DNA of 64,000 nucleotides from Pseudonocardia sp. C8 (GTDB lineage: Bacteria; Actinomycetota; Actinomycetes; Mycobacteriales; Pseudonocardiaceae): positions 384,001 to 448,000 of the forward strand of contig NZ_JACMTR010000002.1 of assembly GCF_014267175.1 (NCBI RefSeq), in the 5' to 3' direction. This document shows, in pieces, positions 1 to 10,280 of the stretch; position 1 is the first letter of the stretch; each line of letters opens with the position of its first letter. The notes under the pieces were generated by a model, which had not been told where the DNA came from, ran no database searches, and saw nothing but the letters and a program-made list of their open reading frames with translations. Position numbers and translations under genes: made by a program.

Positions 1-1890
1 CGCGCCCTCCTCGACGTGCTGGCCGGCCTGCGCGGCGACCCGGACGACGGTGCCGGGCATGGGCGCGAGCAACGACCCCGGCGCGGCGTCGAGGCCGGGT
101 TCGGGGAGCCGCGGCCGCTCGACCAGCGCGGTGGCGCCCAGCACGCTGTCGACGTGGAAGGTGTCGCCGACGTGGTGCACCCGGATCGTGCGGCGCACGC
201 CCCCGACGCGCAGGTCGACGCCGTGCGCGTCGGCGCGGAGCACGGCGACGCCGTCCAGGGGGGTGCCGTTCACGGCGGCGTGGACGGTGCCGCGGCCGAA
301 CCGGTAGGCCACGTCGACGTCGGTGTCCCCGAGCCGGTACCCGGCGTGCTGGTCCGCGCCCGGCACGTTCCGCCAGCCGGTGGGCACGACCGGCTGGACC
401 CGGGCGGTGGCCCGCCGGGACGCCTGGTCGGCCAGCGCCGCCGCGAGCGCGTGCACGGCGACGGTCGCCTCGTCCGGGGTCCCGACGAGCGCGGCGGGCT
501 CGTGCCGGGTGAGGTAGCCGGTGTCGGTGTGCCCGGCGAGGAACTCCGGCTCCCGCAGGATCGCGACGAGCAGGTCACGGTTCGTGGTGAGGCCGTGGAG
601 CTCGGCCTCGGCCAGCGCGCGGGCCAGCCTGCGGGCCGCCTCGGTCCGGGTGCGGCCGTGCGCGATCACCTTGGCGAGCATCGGGTCGTAGCTGGTGCCG
701 ATCACCGAGCCGTCCCGGACACCGGTGTCGACCCGGATCCCGGGCAGGTCCGGGATGTGGAAGCGGTGCAGGGTGCCGGACCCGGGCAGGTAGTCCGCGG
801 CCGGGTCCTCGGCGTAGAGCCGGGCCTCGACGGCGTGCCCGGTGATCCGGGCCTGGCGGACCTCGGCGGGCAGCGGCTCGCCCTCGGCCACCGCGATCTG
901 CAACGCCACCAGGTCGAGCCCGGTGACCTCCTCGGTGACCGGGTGCTCGACCTGCAACCGGGTGTTGACCTCGAGGAAGAAGAACTCGCCGTCGGGTGCC
1001 ATCACGAACTCGACGGTCCCGGCGCCGGTGTAGCCGATCGCCGCACCGGCGGCGACCGCCGCGTCCCCGAGCCGGCTGCGGAGCGCGTCGTCGACCGCGG
1101 GGGAGGGGGCCTCCTCGATGATCTTCTGGTAGCGGCGCTGGATGGAGCACTCGCGTTCGAACAGGTGCACGACCGTGCCGTGGGTGTCGCCGAAGATCTG
1201 CACCTCGACGTGGCGCGGGTTCTCCACGAGGCGCTCGAGGAACACCGTGCCGTTGCCGAACGCGGACGCGGCCTCGCGGCGCGCCGCGGTGACCGCGTCG
1301 ACGATCTCGCCGGCGGAGCGGACGATCCGCATGCCGCGCCCGCCGCCGCCGAAGGCCGCCTTCACCAGCAGCGGGTAGCCGACCCCGTCGGCCATCGCGG
1401 TGACAGCAGCGGCGTCGATCTCCCCTGTGCCGATCTCTCCTGTGTCGGTCTCCGCTGTGTCGTCGACGGTCGCGCCGGGGAGCACCGGCACGCCCGCCTT
1501 CTCCATCAGCTCCTTCGCGGCGATCTTGGAGCCCATCGCCTCGATGGCGTCGGCGGGCGGGCCGACGAAGACGATCCCGGCCGCGGCGCAGGCCCTGGCG
1601 AACTCGGCGCTCTCCGAGAGGAACCCGTATCCGGGGTGGACGGCGTCCGCCCCGGTCAGCCGGGCGGCCTCGATGATCAGGTCGGCCCGCAGGTAGGTGT
1701 CCGACGGGGCGGCGCCGGGGAGTCGCACCGCCTCGTCGGCCGCCTCGACGAACGGGGCGTCGGCGTCGGGATCGGAGTGGACGGCGACGGTGGCGATGTC
1801 CAGCGCGCGGGCGGAGCGGATGATCCGCTCGGCGATCTCGCCCCGGTTGGCCACCAGGAGCTTGTGGATGGTCGGCTTGTGGGTGGTCAC
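1..1890 (-). CDS. Acyl-CoA carboxylase alpha chain (biotin carboxylase), C-terminus cut by window start
   Basis: The reverse-strand reading frame gives a biotin carboxylase: N-terminal LLVANRGEIAERI, an ATP-grasp glycine loop (GGGGRGMRIV), the EVNTRLQVEHPVTE signature, and the start of a biotinyl carrier domain (LAPMPGTVV) at the cut end. It would carboxylate its own biotin for transfer to an acyl-CoA. The lysine carrying biotin lies beyond position 1. I place the start at the GTG at 1890, which has GAGG about 8 nt upstream; an in-frame GTG at 1902 overlapping the upstream stop is possible. It follows the carboxyltransferase gene almost without gap, so the two form one enzyme. Which acyl-CoA is used (acetyl, propionyl, methylcrotonyl, geranyl) cannot be told. 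Confidence 0.93.
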   Translation of the reverse strand, partial: MTTHKPTIHKLLVANRGEIAERIIRSARALDIATVAVHSDPDADAPFVEAADEAVRLPGAAPSDTYLRADLIIEAARLTGADAVHPGYGFLSESAEFARACAAAGIVFVGPPADAIEAMGSKIAAKELMEKAGVPVLPGATVDDTAETDTGEIGTGEIDAAAVTAMADGVGYPLLVKAAFGGGGRGMRIVRSAGEIVDAVTAARREAASAFGNGTVFLERLVENPRHVEVQIFGDTHGTVVHLFERECSIQRRYQKIIEEAPSPAVDDALRSRLGDAAVAAGAAIGYTGAGTVEFVMAPDGEFFFLEVNTRLQVEHPVTEEVTGLDLVALQIAVAEGEPLPAEVRQARITGHAVEARLYAEDPAADYLPGSGTLHRFHIPDLPGIRVDTGVRDGSVIGTSYDPMLAKVIAHGRTRTEAARRLARALAEAELHGLTTNRDLLVAILREPEFLAGHTDTGYLTRHEPAALVGTPDEATVAVHALAAALADQASRRATARVQPVVPTGWRNVPGADQHAGYRLGDTDVDVAYRFGRGTVHAAVNGTPLDGVAVLRADAHGVDLRVGGVRRTIRVHHVGDTFHVDSVLGATALVERPRLPEPGLDAAPGSLLAPMPGTVVRVAAQAGQHVEEGA

Positions 1891-1898
1891 TGTGTCCC

Positions 1899-3500
<1,602 letters not shown>

Positions 3501-3746
3501 GTCGGAACCCTTCGATCGGCTCCAGTGCATCATGGTTCACTAGTGCGGTCCTCGGCAAGAGCATCCTGCCCGGACGTCCGGAGCGGCCCATATCGGGGAA
3601 GAATGCACGGGTGGCGGGCTCACGACGAGCGCCGGTCCACCGACCTCCCTCGGCGACAAACGTGAATCGCTGGTGACTAGGGGGTTGTCCTCTGCCCCGC
3701 CGCCCGAGATGCTGTGACCCGTCACGCGGACAGCGAGGAGGCTGGT

Positions 3747-5414
3747 GTGGACGCACTCGGGAACGTCGACGTCACGCGGCTGCGGGGGCGGCGGGCCGTC
3801 AACCGCTGGGAGCGAACCTCGGTCGGCGACGTGTTCGAACGGCTGACCTGGAGCTACCCGGACAAGATCGCCATCACCGGCCGCGCCGGCGCGTACGGGG
3901 AGGAGCGGTTCGCCTCGGTCACCTACCGGCAGGCCGACGAGATCGCCAACCAGGTCGCGCACGCGCTGGCGGCCCGTGGCCTCGAGCCCGGCGACCGGGT
4001 CGTCCTGTTCTGCGAGAACTCCGTGGAGGCGTTCCTCGCGAAGATCGGGATCGCCAAGGCGGGCATGGTGGCCGTGCCGATCAACCCGGCGGTCGCGCCG
4101 GACGTCCTGGAGTACCTGATCGACCGGGCCGAGCCCGGGGTGGCGATCGTCGACGCCGAGCTGTGGCCGCGCGCCGAGGCGTCGTTCGCCTCCCGCGGCC
4201 TGCCGGTCGCCGCCGCGGTCGCGGTCGGTGGCGTGATTGCGGGCGTCCCGTCGTTCGGCGAGTTCGTCGAGGGCCACGACCGGACCGAACCCGATGTGGA
4301 GATCCACGGCGACGACATCTGGCAGCTGCTGTTCACCTCGGGGACCACGGCGATGCCCAAGGGCGTGATGGTCTCCCACAGCGGCAGCCACCTGGCGGCG
4401 CTCAACTTCTCGGTCTCGCTGACCCGCCGGCTCCCGGTCGAGGCCGAGCTCGAGGTCGCCACGTTCCTGCCGATGATCTACCACGTCGGTGACCAGATCT
4501 TCACGTTCCCGGCGTTCCTCGCGGGTGGCTCGCTGGTCCTCGGGCGCCGGCCCGTCCCGGACCAGGTCGTGGCCGCGGTCGCCGAGGAGCGGCCGACCGC
4601 GCTCTGGGCGGGTTCGCCGCAGTTCGTGTCCGCCCTGGTCGGCGAGGCGGACCGGACCGGCGCGGACCTGTCGAGCCTCACCGTGCTCGTGTACGGCTGG
4701 GGTGCGCTCGCCCCCGAGGTGTACTCGTCGCTGCAGGACAAGGCGCCCGGGCTCGTCGCGCTCGGCATCTTCGGCCAGACCGAGTCGATCGCCTGCCACC
4801 GGTTCTGGCCGCTCGCCTGGCCGGAGGTCCACGAGCGCACCGCGCCCGCGGTCAACTACGTCGGCGTTCCCAGCCCGATGCTGGCCTCCGACGTCGTCGA
4901 CGAGTCGGGGGCGTCGCTGCGGGACACGCCGCACGTCCCGGGCGAGGCCGTCTACCGGAGCCCGATCGTCACCCCCGGCTACTACCTCGACGAGGAGGCC
5001 ACGCGCGAGGCCTTCCGCGGCGGCTGGTTCCACTCGGGCGACAGCGTCGCCGTCGACGAGGACGGGCTGCGGATCATGGTCGACCGGTTCAAGGACATCG
5101 TGAAGTCCGGCGGGGAGAACGTCTCCAGCCTGCGTGTGGAGTCCGTCCTCCACGGCCATCCCGCCGTCGAGAAGGCCGCGGTCGTCGGCCTGCCGCACGA
5201 GCACTGGGGCGAGGCCGTGACCGCCGTCGTGGTGCCGCGGCCCGGTGCCGAACCCGACGAGGCCTCGATCCTCGCGCACTGCCGGGACCGGCTCGGCGGG
5301 TACGAGACCCCCAAGGCCGTCGTGTTCACCGACGCCCTTCCCGAGACGGTCGGCGGGAAGGTCCTCAAGTACAAGCTGCGCCAGCGGCACGCGGACCTCT
5401 TCGAGAAGGCCTGA
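3747..5414 (+). CDS. AMP-dependent acyl-CoA synthetase/ligase (ANL superfamily)
   Basis: A 555-residue adenylate-forming enzyme. The phosphate-binding loop LLFTSGTTAMPKG, the A5 region GIFGQTESI, the hinge FHSGD...DRFKDIVKSGGENVSS and a C-terminal lysine context (GGKVLKYKLR) are all present. It should activate a carboxylic acid to acyl-CoA via an acyl-adenylate. The start is the GTG at 3747, preceded by GAGGAGG with a 5-nt gap; an upstream GTG at 3714 lacks such a site. It diverges from the carboxylase operon, so the two may act on one acid: activation, then carboxylation. Substrate not deducible. Confidence 0.92.
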   Translation: MDALGNVDVTRLRGRRAVNRWERTSVGDVFERLTWSYPDKIAITGRAGAYGEERFASVTYRQADEIANQVAHALAARGLEPGDRVVLFCENSVEAFLAKIGIAKAGMVAVPINPAVAPDVLEYLIDRAEPGVAIVDAELWPRAEASFASRGLPVAAAVAVGGVIAGVPSFGEFVEGHDRTEPDVEIHGDDIWQLLFTSGTTAMPKGVMVSHSGSHLAALNFSVSLTRRLPVEAELEVATFLPMIYHVGDQIFTFPAFLAGGSLVLGRRPVPDQVVAAVAEERPTALWAGSPQFVSALVGEADRTGADLSSLTVLVYGWGALAPEVYSSLQDKAPGLVALGIFGQTESIACHRFWPLAWPEVHERTAPAVNYVGVPSPMLASDVVDESGASLRDTPHVPGEAVYRSPIVTPGYYLDEEATREAFRGGWFHSGDSVAVDEDGLRIMVDRFKDIVKSGGENVSSLRVESVLHGHPAVEKAAVVGLPHEHWGEAVTAVVVPRPGAEPDEASILAHCRDRLGGYETPKAVVFTDALPETVGGKVLKYKLRQRHADLFEKA

Positions 5415-5420
5415 GGCGGG

Positions 5421-5999
5421 GTGGGGCTCGCGGACGCGTGGGTGGTCGCCGGGCCGCCCGGGTCGGGCAAGAGCACCGTCACCGACCACCTGCTGGCGCT
5501 GCTCTCGCCGGTGCCGGCGCTGCTGGACAAGGACACCCTCTACGGGTCGTTCGTCGCGGCGACGCTGGCCGCCGCCGGTCGTCACCCCGGTGAGCGGGAG
5601 GGCGACTGGTACGACGAGCACGTCAAGCGCCACGAGTACGCGGGCATGACCGCCGTGGCCCGGGAGATCCGCGAGCACGGCTGCCCGGTGCTGCTGACCG
5701 CGCCGTTCACCGGCCAGATCCACGATCCCGAGCGCTGGCGGGCGTGGGTCGGGGAGCTGGGCGGCGAGCCGGTCCGGCTGGTCTGGGTGCGCTCGGACGC
5801 GGCGACGCTGCGGAGCCGGCTCGAGCGCCGCGGGCTGCCGCGCGACCACGGCAAGCTGGAGGCGTTCGACGCCTTCGTCGGCCGGATGCGCCCGGACGTC
5901 GCACCACCGGTGCCGCACCTCGCCGTGGACAACCGGCTCGGCGCCCGGGAACCGCTCGCCGACCAGCTCCGCGCCGGGCTCGCCGCCGTCACCACATGA
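5421..5999 (+). CDS. P-loop kinase-like ATP-binding protein (AAA_33 type)
   Basis: A 192-residue protein with an N-terminal Walker A ([12 protein letters not shown]), a second conserved acidic region ([11 protein letters not shown]) and a C-terminal [23 protein letters not shown] stretch typical of small nucleotide or sugar kinases of the zeta-toxin/AAA_33 group. Start is GTG 6 nt after the acyl-CoA synthetase stop, so it is probably co-transcribed. It ends just before a large perfect palindrome. Phosphoryl acceptor unknown. Confidence 0.8.
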   Translation: MGLADAWVVAGPPGSGKSTVTDHLLALLSPVPALLDKDTLYGSFVAATLAAAGRHPGEREGDWYDEHVKRHEYAGMTAVAREIREHGCPVLLTAPFTGQIHDPERWRAWVGELGGEPVRLVWVRSDAATLRSRLERRGLPRDHGKLEAFDAFVGRMRPDVAPPVPHLAVDNRLGAREPLADQLRAGLAAVTT

Positions 6000-6001
6000 T
6001 G

Positions 6002-6060
6002 ATCGACGGTCGTGGAGTGGAACGTTCGCGACGCGAACGCTGCACTCCACGACCGTCGAT
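6002..6060. repeat. Long perfect palindrome, probable bidirectional terminator or REP-like element
   Basis: An 18-nt arm, ATCGACGGTCGTGGAGTG (6002-6019), is repeated exactly inverted at 6043-6060. The 23-nt centre continues the stem with only two mismatches (GTTCGC against GCGAAC around a 3-nt loop), so the hairpin is about 28 bp long. It lies 3 nt after the kinase stop codon and before the DUF2267 gene. There is no T-run; actinobacterial terminators often lack one. Confidence 0.75.
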
Positions 6061-6136
6061 CACCGAGCTGCATGGTGCGTCCCGCGCCGGGTACGCCTAC
6101 GGCCACGATGTCGTCGACACAGGCTGGGGAGTCCTG

Positions 6137-6532
6137 ATGCAGGAGCACGAGATCGTCTCGGCGGTACAGCAGAGCGCGGCGATCGCGGAGCCCGGGCAGG
6201 CGCAGCAGGCGGTCCGCGCGACGCTGGACGTGCTGGGGCACCGGCTGCGGGGCGGGGAGACCGCAGACCTGGCGTCGCAGCTGCCGGATGCGCTCGCCGA
6301 CGTGCTGCCCGCGAGCGGGCCCGGTGAGCGATTCGGGATCGAGGAGTTCTACGACCGGGTGCGTGACCGTGAAGGCGGGGACACGACCCCGCAGCAGGCC
6401 CGCCAGCACGCGCGGGCCGTCGGGGTCGCGTTGAAGGTCGCGCTGTCGGAGGGCGAGTTCACGCAGCTGGTCGCCCAGCTGCCCGACGAGTACCGCGACC
6501 TGTTCGGCACGGAGCCGGTGCAGCACCACTGA
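6137..6532 (+). CDS. DUF2267 family protein
   Basis: A 131-residue soluble acidic protein with the two-part helical arrangement of DUF2267: AVRATLDVLGHRLRGGETADLASQLPDALADVLP, then VGVALKVALSEGEFTQLVAQLPDEYRDLF. The family has no agreed biochemical role. The ATG at 6137 has GGGGAG upstream and is preferred over longer in-frame extensions that run through the palindrome. It is followed after 2 nt by a small membrane protein gene, so the two are probably co-transcribed. Confidence 0.85.
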   Translation: MQEHEIVSAVQQSAAIAEPGQAQQAVRATLDVLGHRLRGGETADLASQLPDALADVLPASGPGERFGIEEFYDRVRDREGGDTTPQQARQHARAVGVALKVALSEGEFTQLVAQLPDEYRDLFGTEPVQHH

Positions 6533-6534
6533 CC

Positions 6535-6978
6535 GTGATGCGGGCACGACACGGACGGGTGCTGCGCCGCGCGGCCGGTGCGTGGGCCGGGCTGCGGGTC
6601 GGCCTGGGGCTGGCCGCGCTGGCCGCGCCCCGCGCCGCGGGCCGGTTCTGGGTCGGGCCGGTGGCGGAGACGCCGGGCGGTGCGGTGCTCGGCCGCGCAC
6701 TCGGGGCCCGGGATCTCGCCCTCGGCGCCGGCACGCTGCACGCCGTCCGGTCCGGCGCGCCGCTGCGGACCTGGGTCGTGACGGCGGGGTGCGCCGACGC
6801 GCTCGACGCCCTGGTCACCGCCGGTGCACGTCCCGCGCTCCCACCCGGCCGCCGGGACCTGGTCGTGGCCGCGTCCGCCGGTTCGGCGGTGCTGGCGGCC
6901 GTGCTGGGCGTGGCCATGGGGCCGGACCGTCGATCGGACGGCCGCGGTGCGTGGACGCCCGCGCGGCGCCGTGGGTGA
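6535..6978 (+). CDS. Small hydrophobic protein of unknown function (DUF4267-like)
   Basis: A 147-residue protein with Ala/Gly/Leu-rich hydrophobic segments (GLRVGLGLAALAAP, VVTAGCADALDALVTAG, LVVAASAGSAVLAAVLGVAMG), compatible with three to four membrane helices. The spacing and the RALGARDLALGAG motif resemble DUF4267-type proteins. The GTG start lies 2 nt after the DUF2267 stop. No function can be assigned. Confidence 0.7.
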   Translation: MMRARHGRVLRRAAGAWAGLRVGLGLAALAAPRAAGRFWVGPVAETPGGAVLGRALGARDLALGAGTLHAVRSGAPLRTWVVTAGCADALDALVTAGARPALPPGRRDLVVAASAGSAVLAAVLGVAMGPDRRSDGRGAWTPARRRG

Positions 6979-7122
6979 CCCGGTCGCCGTCCGCGACCTC
7001 GCACCTGCTCGTGCCGCGGCCGATCGTCGAGAGGACGATGCACTGCGCGCGATCCCGCCATCGGTGCGCTGCTGGCCGGTCCGCCGCGCCCTGTGCTATC
7101 TGTTGCGTCGAGGTGAGAACGG

Positions 7123-7905
7123 GTGGCGACACTGCCGGGACTGCTGGTCGACATCGACGGCGTGCTGACCGTGTCCTGGCAGCCACTGGACGGTGCGACG
7201 GAGGCGTTCGCGCAGCTCAGGGCCGCCGGGCACCCGATCAAGCTGGTCACCAACACGACGTCGAGGTCGCGAGCCTGGATCGCCGATGCGCTGCGCCGCG
7301 GTGGTTTCGAGGTCGCCGAGGACGACATCGTCACCGCTCCGGTGGCCACCGCCGCCCACGTCGCGCAGCAGTACCCGGACGCCGGGGTGCTGCTGCTCAA
7401 CAGCGGCGACATCCGTGACGACCTGGGCGACCTCCGGCTGGTCGACGACGAGGCACCGGACGTCGTGGTGGTCGGTGGCGCGGGCCCGGAGTTCGACTAC
7501 GCCGCGCTGAACCGGGCGTTTGCCCACCTGCAGCGCGGCGTGCCGCTGATCGCGATGCAGCGCAACCTGTTCTGGCGCACCGACGACGGGCTGCAGCTCG
7601 ACTCGGGCGCGTTCGTCACCGGGCTGGAAGCGGCCGCCGGGGTACGGGCAGAGGTGGTCGGCAAGCCCGCCGAGAGCTTCTTCGCCAGCGCGCTGCGGCT
7701 GCTCGGGGTGACGGCCGCCGACGCCGTGATGGTCGGCGACGACGTGGAGTCCGACGTGCTGGCCGCACAGCGGGCCGGCATCACCGGCGTGCTGGTGCGC
7801 ACCGGGAAGTTCCTCCCGCGCACCCTGGAGGAGGCGTCCGGTACTCCCGACGCGGTGCTGGACTCGTTCGCCGACCTGCCGGCATGGCTGGGGCAGCGGG
7901 CGTAA
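7123..7905 (+). CDS. HAD-superfamily subfamily IIA phosphatase (LHPP/HDHD2-like)
   Basis: A 260-residue HAD hydrolase. Motif I is LLVDIDGVLT with nucleophile Asp10 and Asp12, motif II is the LVTNTTS threonine region, and motif IV is VMVGDDVESDVLAAQRAG. The cap sits between motifs II and III, as in subfamily IIA (NagD-like). The architecture matches bacterial relatives of phospholysine phosphohistidine inorganic pyrophosphate phosphatase. A start at 7123 (GTG) follows GAGAACGG. It stands alone between membrane-protein genes. Confidence 0.85.
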   Translation: MATLPGLLVDIDGVLTVSWQPLDGATEAFAQLRAAGHPIKLVTNTTSRSRAWIADALRRGGFEVAEDDIVTAPVATAAHVAQQYPDAGVLLLNSGDIRDDLGDLRLVDDEAPDVVVVGGAGPEFDYAALNRAFAHLQRGVPLIAMQRNLFWRTDDGLQLDSGAFVTGLEAAAGVRAEVVGKPAESFFASALRLLGVTAADAVMVGDDVESDVLAAQRAGITGVLVRTGKFLPRTLEEASGTPDAVLDSFADLPAWLGQRA

Positions 7906-8030
7906 CGGGTCGGCTGCCGGCCGCCCGGCCGGCGAATTCCTCGCGGGCACACCGAACAGTTCCGGGCCCGCTCGGGGTCGGAATGGGAGAGACCGGCGCC
8001 GGGCCGGTCGGCTCACCACCGGAGGCCACC

Positions 8031-8453
8031 ATGTCCACCACCCACATCACCGCCGCCCCCGCCCGCACGATCGCCGCGCCGTCGGCGGGGTCGTTGCTGC
8101 GGGACGGGGCCCTGGCCACCGTCGTCGCCGCGGCCGCCACCGCGGTGGTCGCCGCCGCCGGCCAGGCGGCCGGGATCAGCCTCGCCATCGCCGGCACCCC
8201 GATCCCGCCGTCCGGGTTCGCGACGATGACGGTCATCTTCTCGGTCCTCGGGCTGGTCATCGCCCTGGGGCTGCGCCGGTTCGCCCGCAGCCCGCGCACC
8301 GCGTGGATCCGCACCACCGTCGTCCTGACCGTGTTGTCGTTCGTGCCCGACGTGATCGCCGACGCCGCCGTGGCCACGAAGGTGTTTCTCATGCTGACCC
8401 ACGTCGTGGCGGCGGCGATCGTGATTCCCGCGGTCGCCCGCCGGTTGTCCTGA
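8031..8453 (+). CDS. DUF6069-like four-helix membrane protein
   Basis: A 140-residue integral membrane protein: four hydrophobic stretches (ALATVVAAAATAVVAAAG, MTVIFSVLGLVIALGL, TTVVLTVLSFVPDVIADA, VFLMLTHVVAAAIVIPAVA) separated by short loops with a FARSPRTAWIR cytoplasmic turn. This layout matches actinobacterial DUF6069. The ATG at 8031 has GGAGG 6 nt upstream, so the longer frame from 7884 is not used. Function unknown. Its stop converges on the oxidoreductase stop at 8478. Confidence 0.75.
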   Translation: MSTTHITAAPARTIAAPSAGSLLRDGALATVVAAAATAVVAAAGQAAGISLAIAGTPIPPSGFATMTVIFSVLGLVIALGLRRFARSPRTAWIRTTVVLTVLSFVPDVIADAAVATKVFLMLTHVVAAAIVIPAVARRLS

Positions 8454-8477
8454 GGCGACCTCGCACGAGGGTCTCCC

Positions 8478-10280
8478 TCAGACCGGATGTCCGACCGACC
8501 CACCGAGCGTCTCGACCGTCTTCCGGAGTTCCACCAGGTGGTCGTCGCAGAGCTCGCTCGGCGTGACGCCGTACTCGAGACAGAGCTTGGCTGCGGCTGC
8601 CGTGGCGATCGCGTGCTGGCCCCCGTTGCCCATGAACTTGGTGACGGAACCGGCGATGTGGGTCACGCTGATGTGCTTCCCGGCCATCATCAGGTTGTCG
8701 AGGTGGGCCGAGTACAGGCACCGGAAGGGCACCTCGAAGGGCCTGTCGTCGCGGGTGTCCCACGTCCAGTCCCGGAGGCGGAAGTCGTACTTCTCGTGGC
8801 CCGGGTGGTGCAGGCAGAACGCGCCGGAGTTCCAGGCGACCGTGTCGTCGAACCGACGGTGTTCCCGGATGTCGTTCTCGGTCAGGACGTAGGCGCCCCT
8901 GTATCGACGGAACTCGCCTTGTCCGGGGACGAAGGCGACCCAGTCGAGTGCGAGATTCGCATGGGTCTCGGGTTCGAAGGTCTTGACGTTGGAGAACGTG
9001 CCGTAGACCGCCCGCAGGAGGTGGTCACGGATGTGCTCGGCGTCGGTGTACGGGTCGAGGTCCTGGCCGTACTCCCAGAAGTGGGTGAACGGCTTGAGCA
9101 TCCGCCGGCGGATGCTCGGGTCAGGAGTTCGGGCCGGCCCGGCGACCGGTCCTGCAACGTTGTCGATGCCCGGACGTTCGAGCTGTCCGCCCAGGTCGGC
9201 GTAGTCCTGGGCGACCTCGATCGCCCACGGAACATCCGGGAAGCCGCACGGGTGGTTCTCTTCACGGGTCCGGAAGAACAGGGTGTTTCCGTGGTGCGAC
9301 TCGACACGCTCCTCCGGAGCGAGTGGTTCGCCGAACTCACCCCGGCTCTCGTACCCGAACATCGTCTCGACGCCGGCGAGCAGGCCGAGGATCGCGGTAC
9401 CGGTGCAGTCGATGAACATCGCGCCACGGAACCGGGTCTCGCGTCCGGAGCGAGTGTCGCGGGCGACGACCGAGACGATCCGGTCGCCGTCACGGGCGAC
9501 GTCGAAGATCTGGTGCTCGAGGAACACCGACACGGTCGGTTCCGCACGCAGGAGATCGAGAGCCGCAAGATCGCCGTCCGCGGACCGCGCGGAGAGTGCC
9601 TTGACGAGTGCCCCCGTCTCCCCGCGGGGAGTGAGCCCGATCTCGGTGCTCGCGTTGCCACCCAGGACCGGGCGGTTCTGGACGAGTGCGACCGTCAGGC
9701 CGAGACGACCTGCGGCGAGCGCGGCCGCCGAGCCGGTGACGCCCCCGCCGGCGACCACCACGTCGAACGATCCGCCCTCGACCGGCTGGTCCGGCAGCCC
9801 ACGGAGCCGTCGTCTCCAGGCACGAGTGCCGGGATCGACCCCGTCGGGTGGCTCGGCGTCGCCGGTGGTCAGGTAGACGGCGTCACATCGGCCGTCGAAA
9901 CCGGTCAGGTCGGTGAGGACGATCGTGGCTCGGCCTTCGGCCAGGTCGATCCGTCCGGCGTTCTCCCAGGTCCAGTCGCGACCGTTCGCGCCGAACTCGA
10001 CCGGCAGCCGCTCGCCGTTGATCGACACGGCGAAGCGGCCGGGATGGTGGGAGGGCACCCAGTCCTTGGCACGCACCCAGACGCGATAGGAACCGGCCCG
10101 TTCGACGTCGATCGTCGTGGTGGCATCGGCGACGGGGACACCGAGACCGTGGGCGAGGAGGTACGGCGACCCCATCTCCACCTCGAACTGGGAGTCCAGC
10201 GTCCACCCACCGAAGTCGTCGAACTCCTCGGCCTCGACGAGGATGTGATGGCCGGCGGCCACGGGCTGGTTCCCTGTCAT
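8478..10280 (-). CDS. FAD-dependent oxidoreductase (FAD_oxidored type) with N-terminal jelly-roll-like domain
   Basis: A 600-residue protein with two parts. Residues about 10-150 (ILVEAEEFDDFGGW ... YRVWVRAKDW ... CDAVYLTTG) resemble a CBM6/CBM35-type beta-sandwich. From about residue 190 it has a Rossmann FAD site (FDVVVAGGGVTGSAAAL), GGNASTEIGL, an FIDCTGTAILGLLAG active-site region and a C-terminal NLMMAGKHISVTH...MGNGGQHAIATAAA FAD-closing motif. No signal peptide is seen. Start at the ATG 10280 with GGGAGAG upstream, in a 4-bp ATGA overlap with the SDR gene. It is the last gene of the minus-strand catabolic operon; substrate unknown. Confidence 0.85.
   Translation of the reverse strand: MTGNQPVAAGHHILVEAEEFDDFGGWTLDSQFEVEMGSPYLLAHGLGVPVADATTTIDVERAGSYRVWVRAKDWVPSHHPGRFAVSINGERLPVEFGANGRDWTWENAGRIDLAEGRATIVLTDLTGFDGRCDAVYLTTGDAEPPDGVDPGTRAWRRRLRGLPDQPVEGGSFDVVVAGGGVTGSAAALAAGRLGLTVALVQNRPVLGGNASTEIGLTPRGETGALVKALSARSADGDLAALDLLRAEPTVSVFLEHQIFDVARDGDRIVSVVARDTRSGRETRFRGAMFIDCTGTAILGLLAGVETMFGYESRGEFGEPLAPEERVESHHGNTLFFRTREENHPCGFPDVPWAIEVAQDYADLGGQLERPGIDNVAGPVAGPARTPDPSIRRRMLKPFTHFWEYGQDLDPYTDAEHIRDHLLRAVYGTFSNVKTFEPETHANLALDWVAFVPGQGEFRRYRGAYVLTENDIREHRRFDDTVAWNSGAFCLHHPGHEKYDFRLRDWTWDTRDDRPFEVPFRCLYSAHLDNLMMAGKHISVTHIAGSVTKFMGNGGQHAIATAAAAKLCLEYGVTPSELCDDHLVELRKTVETLGGSVGHPV

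Noticed and set aside
3540..6050. 836-codon minus-strand open frame
   Set aside because: Antisense to the acyl-CoA synthetase and kinase genes; low-complexity product with no domain.
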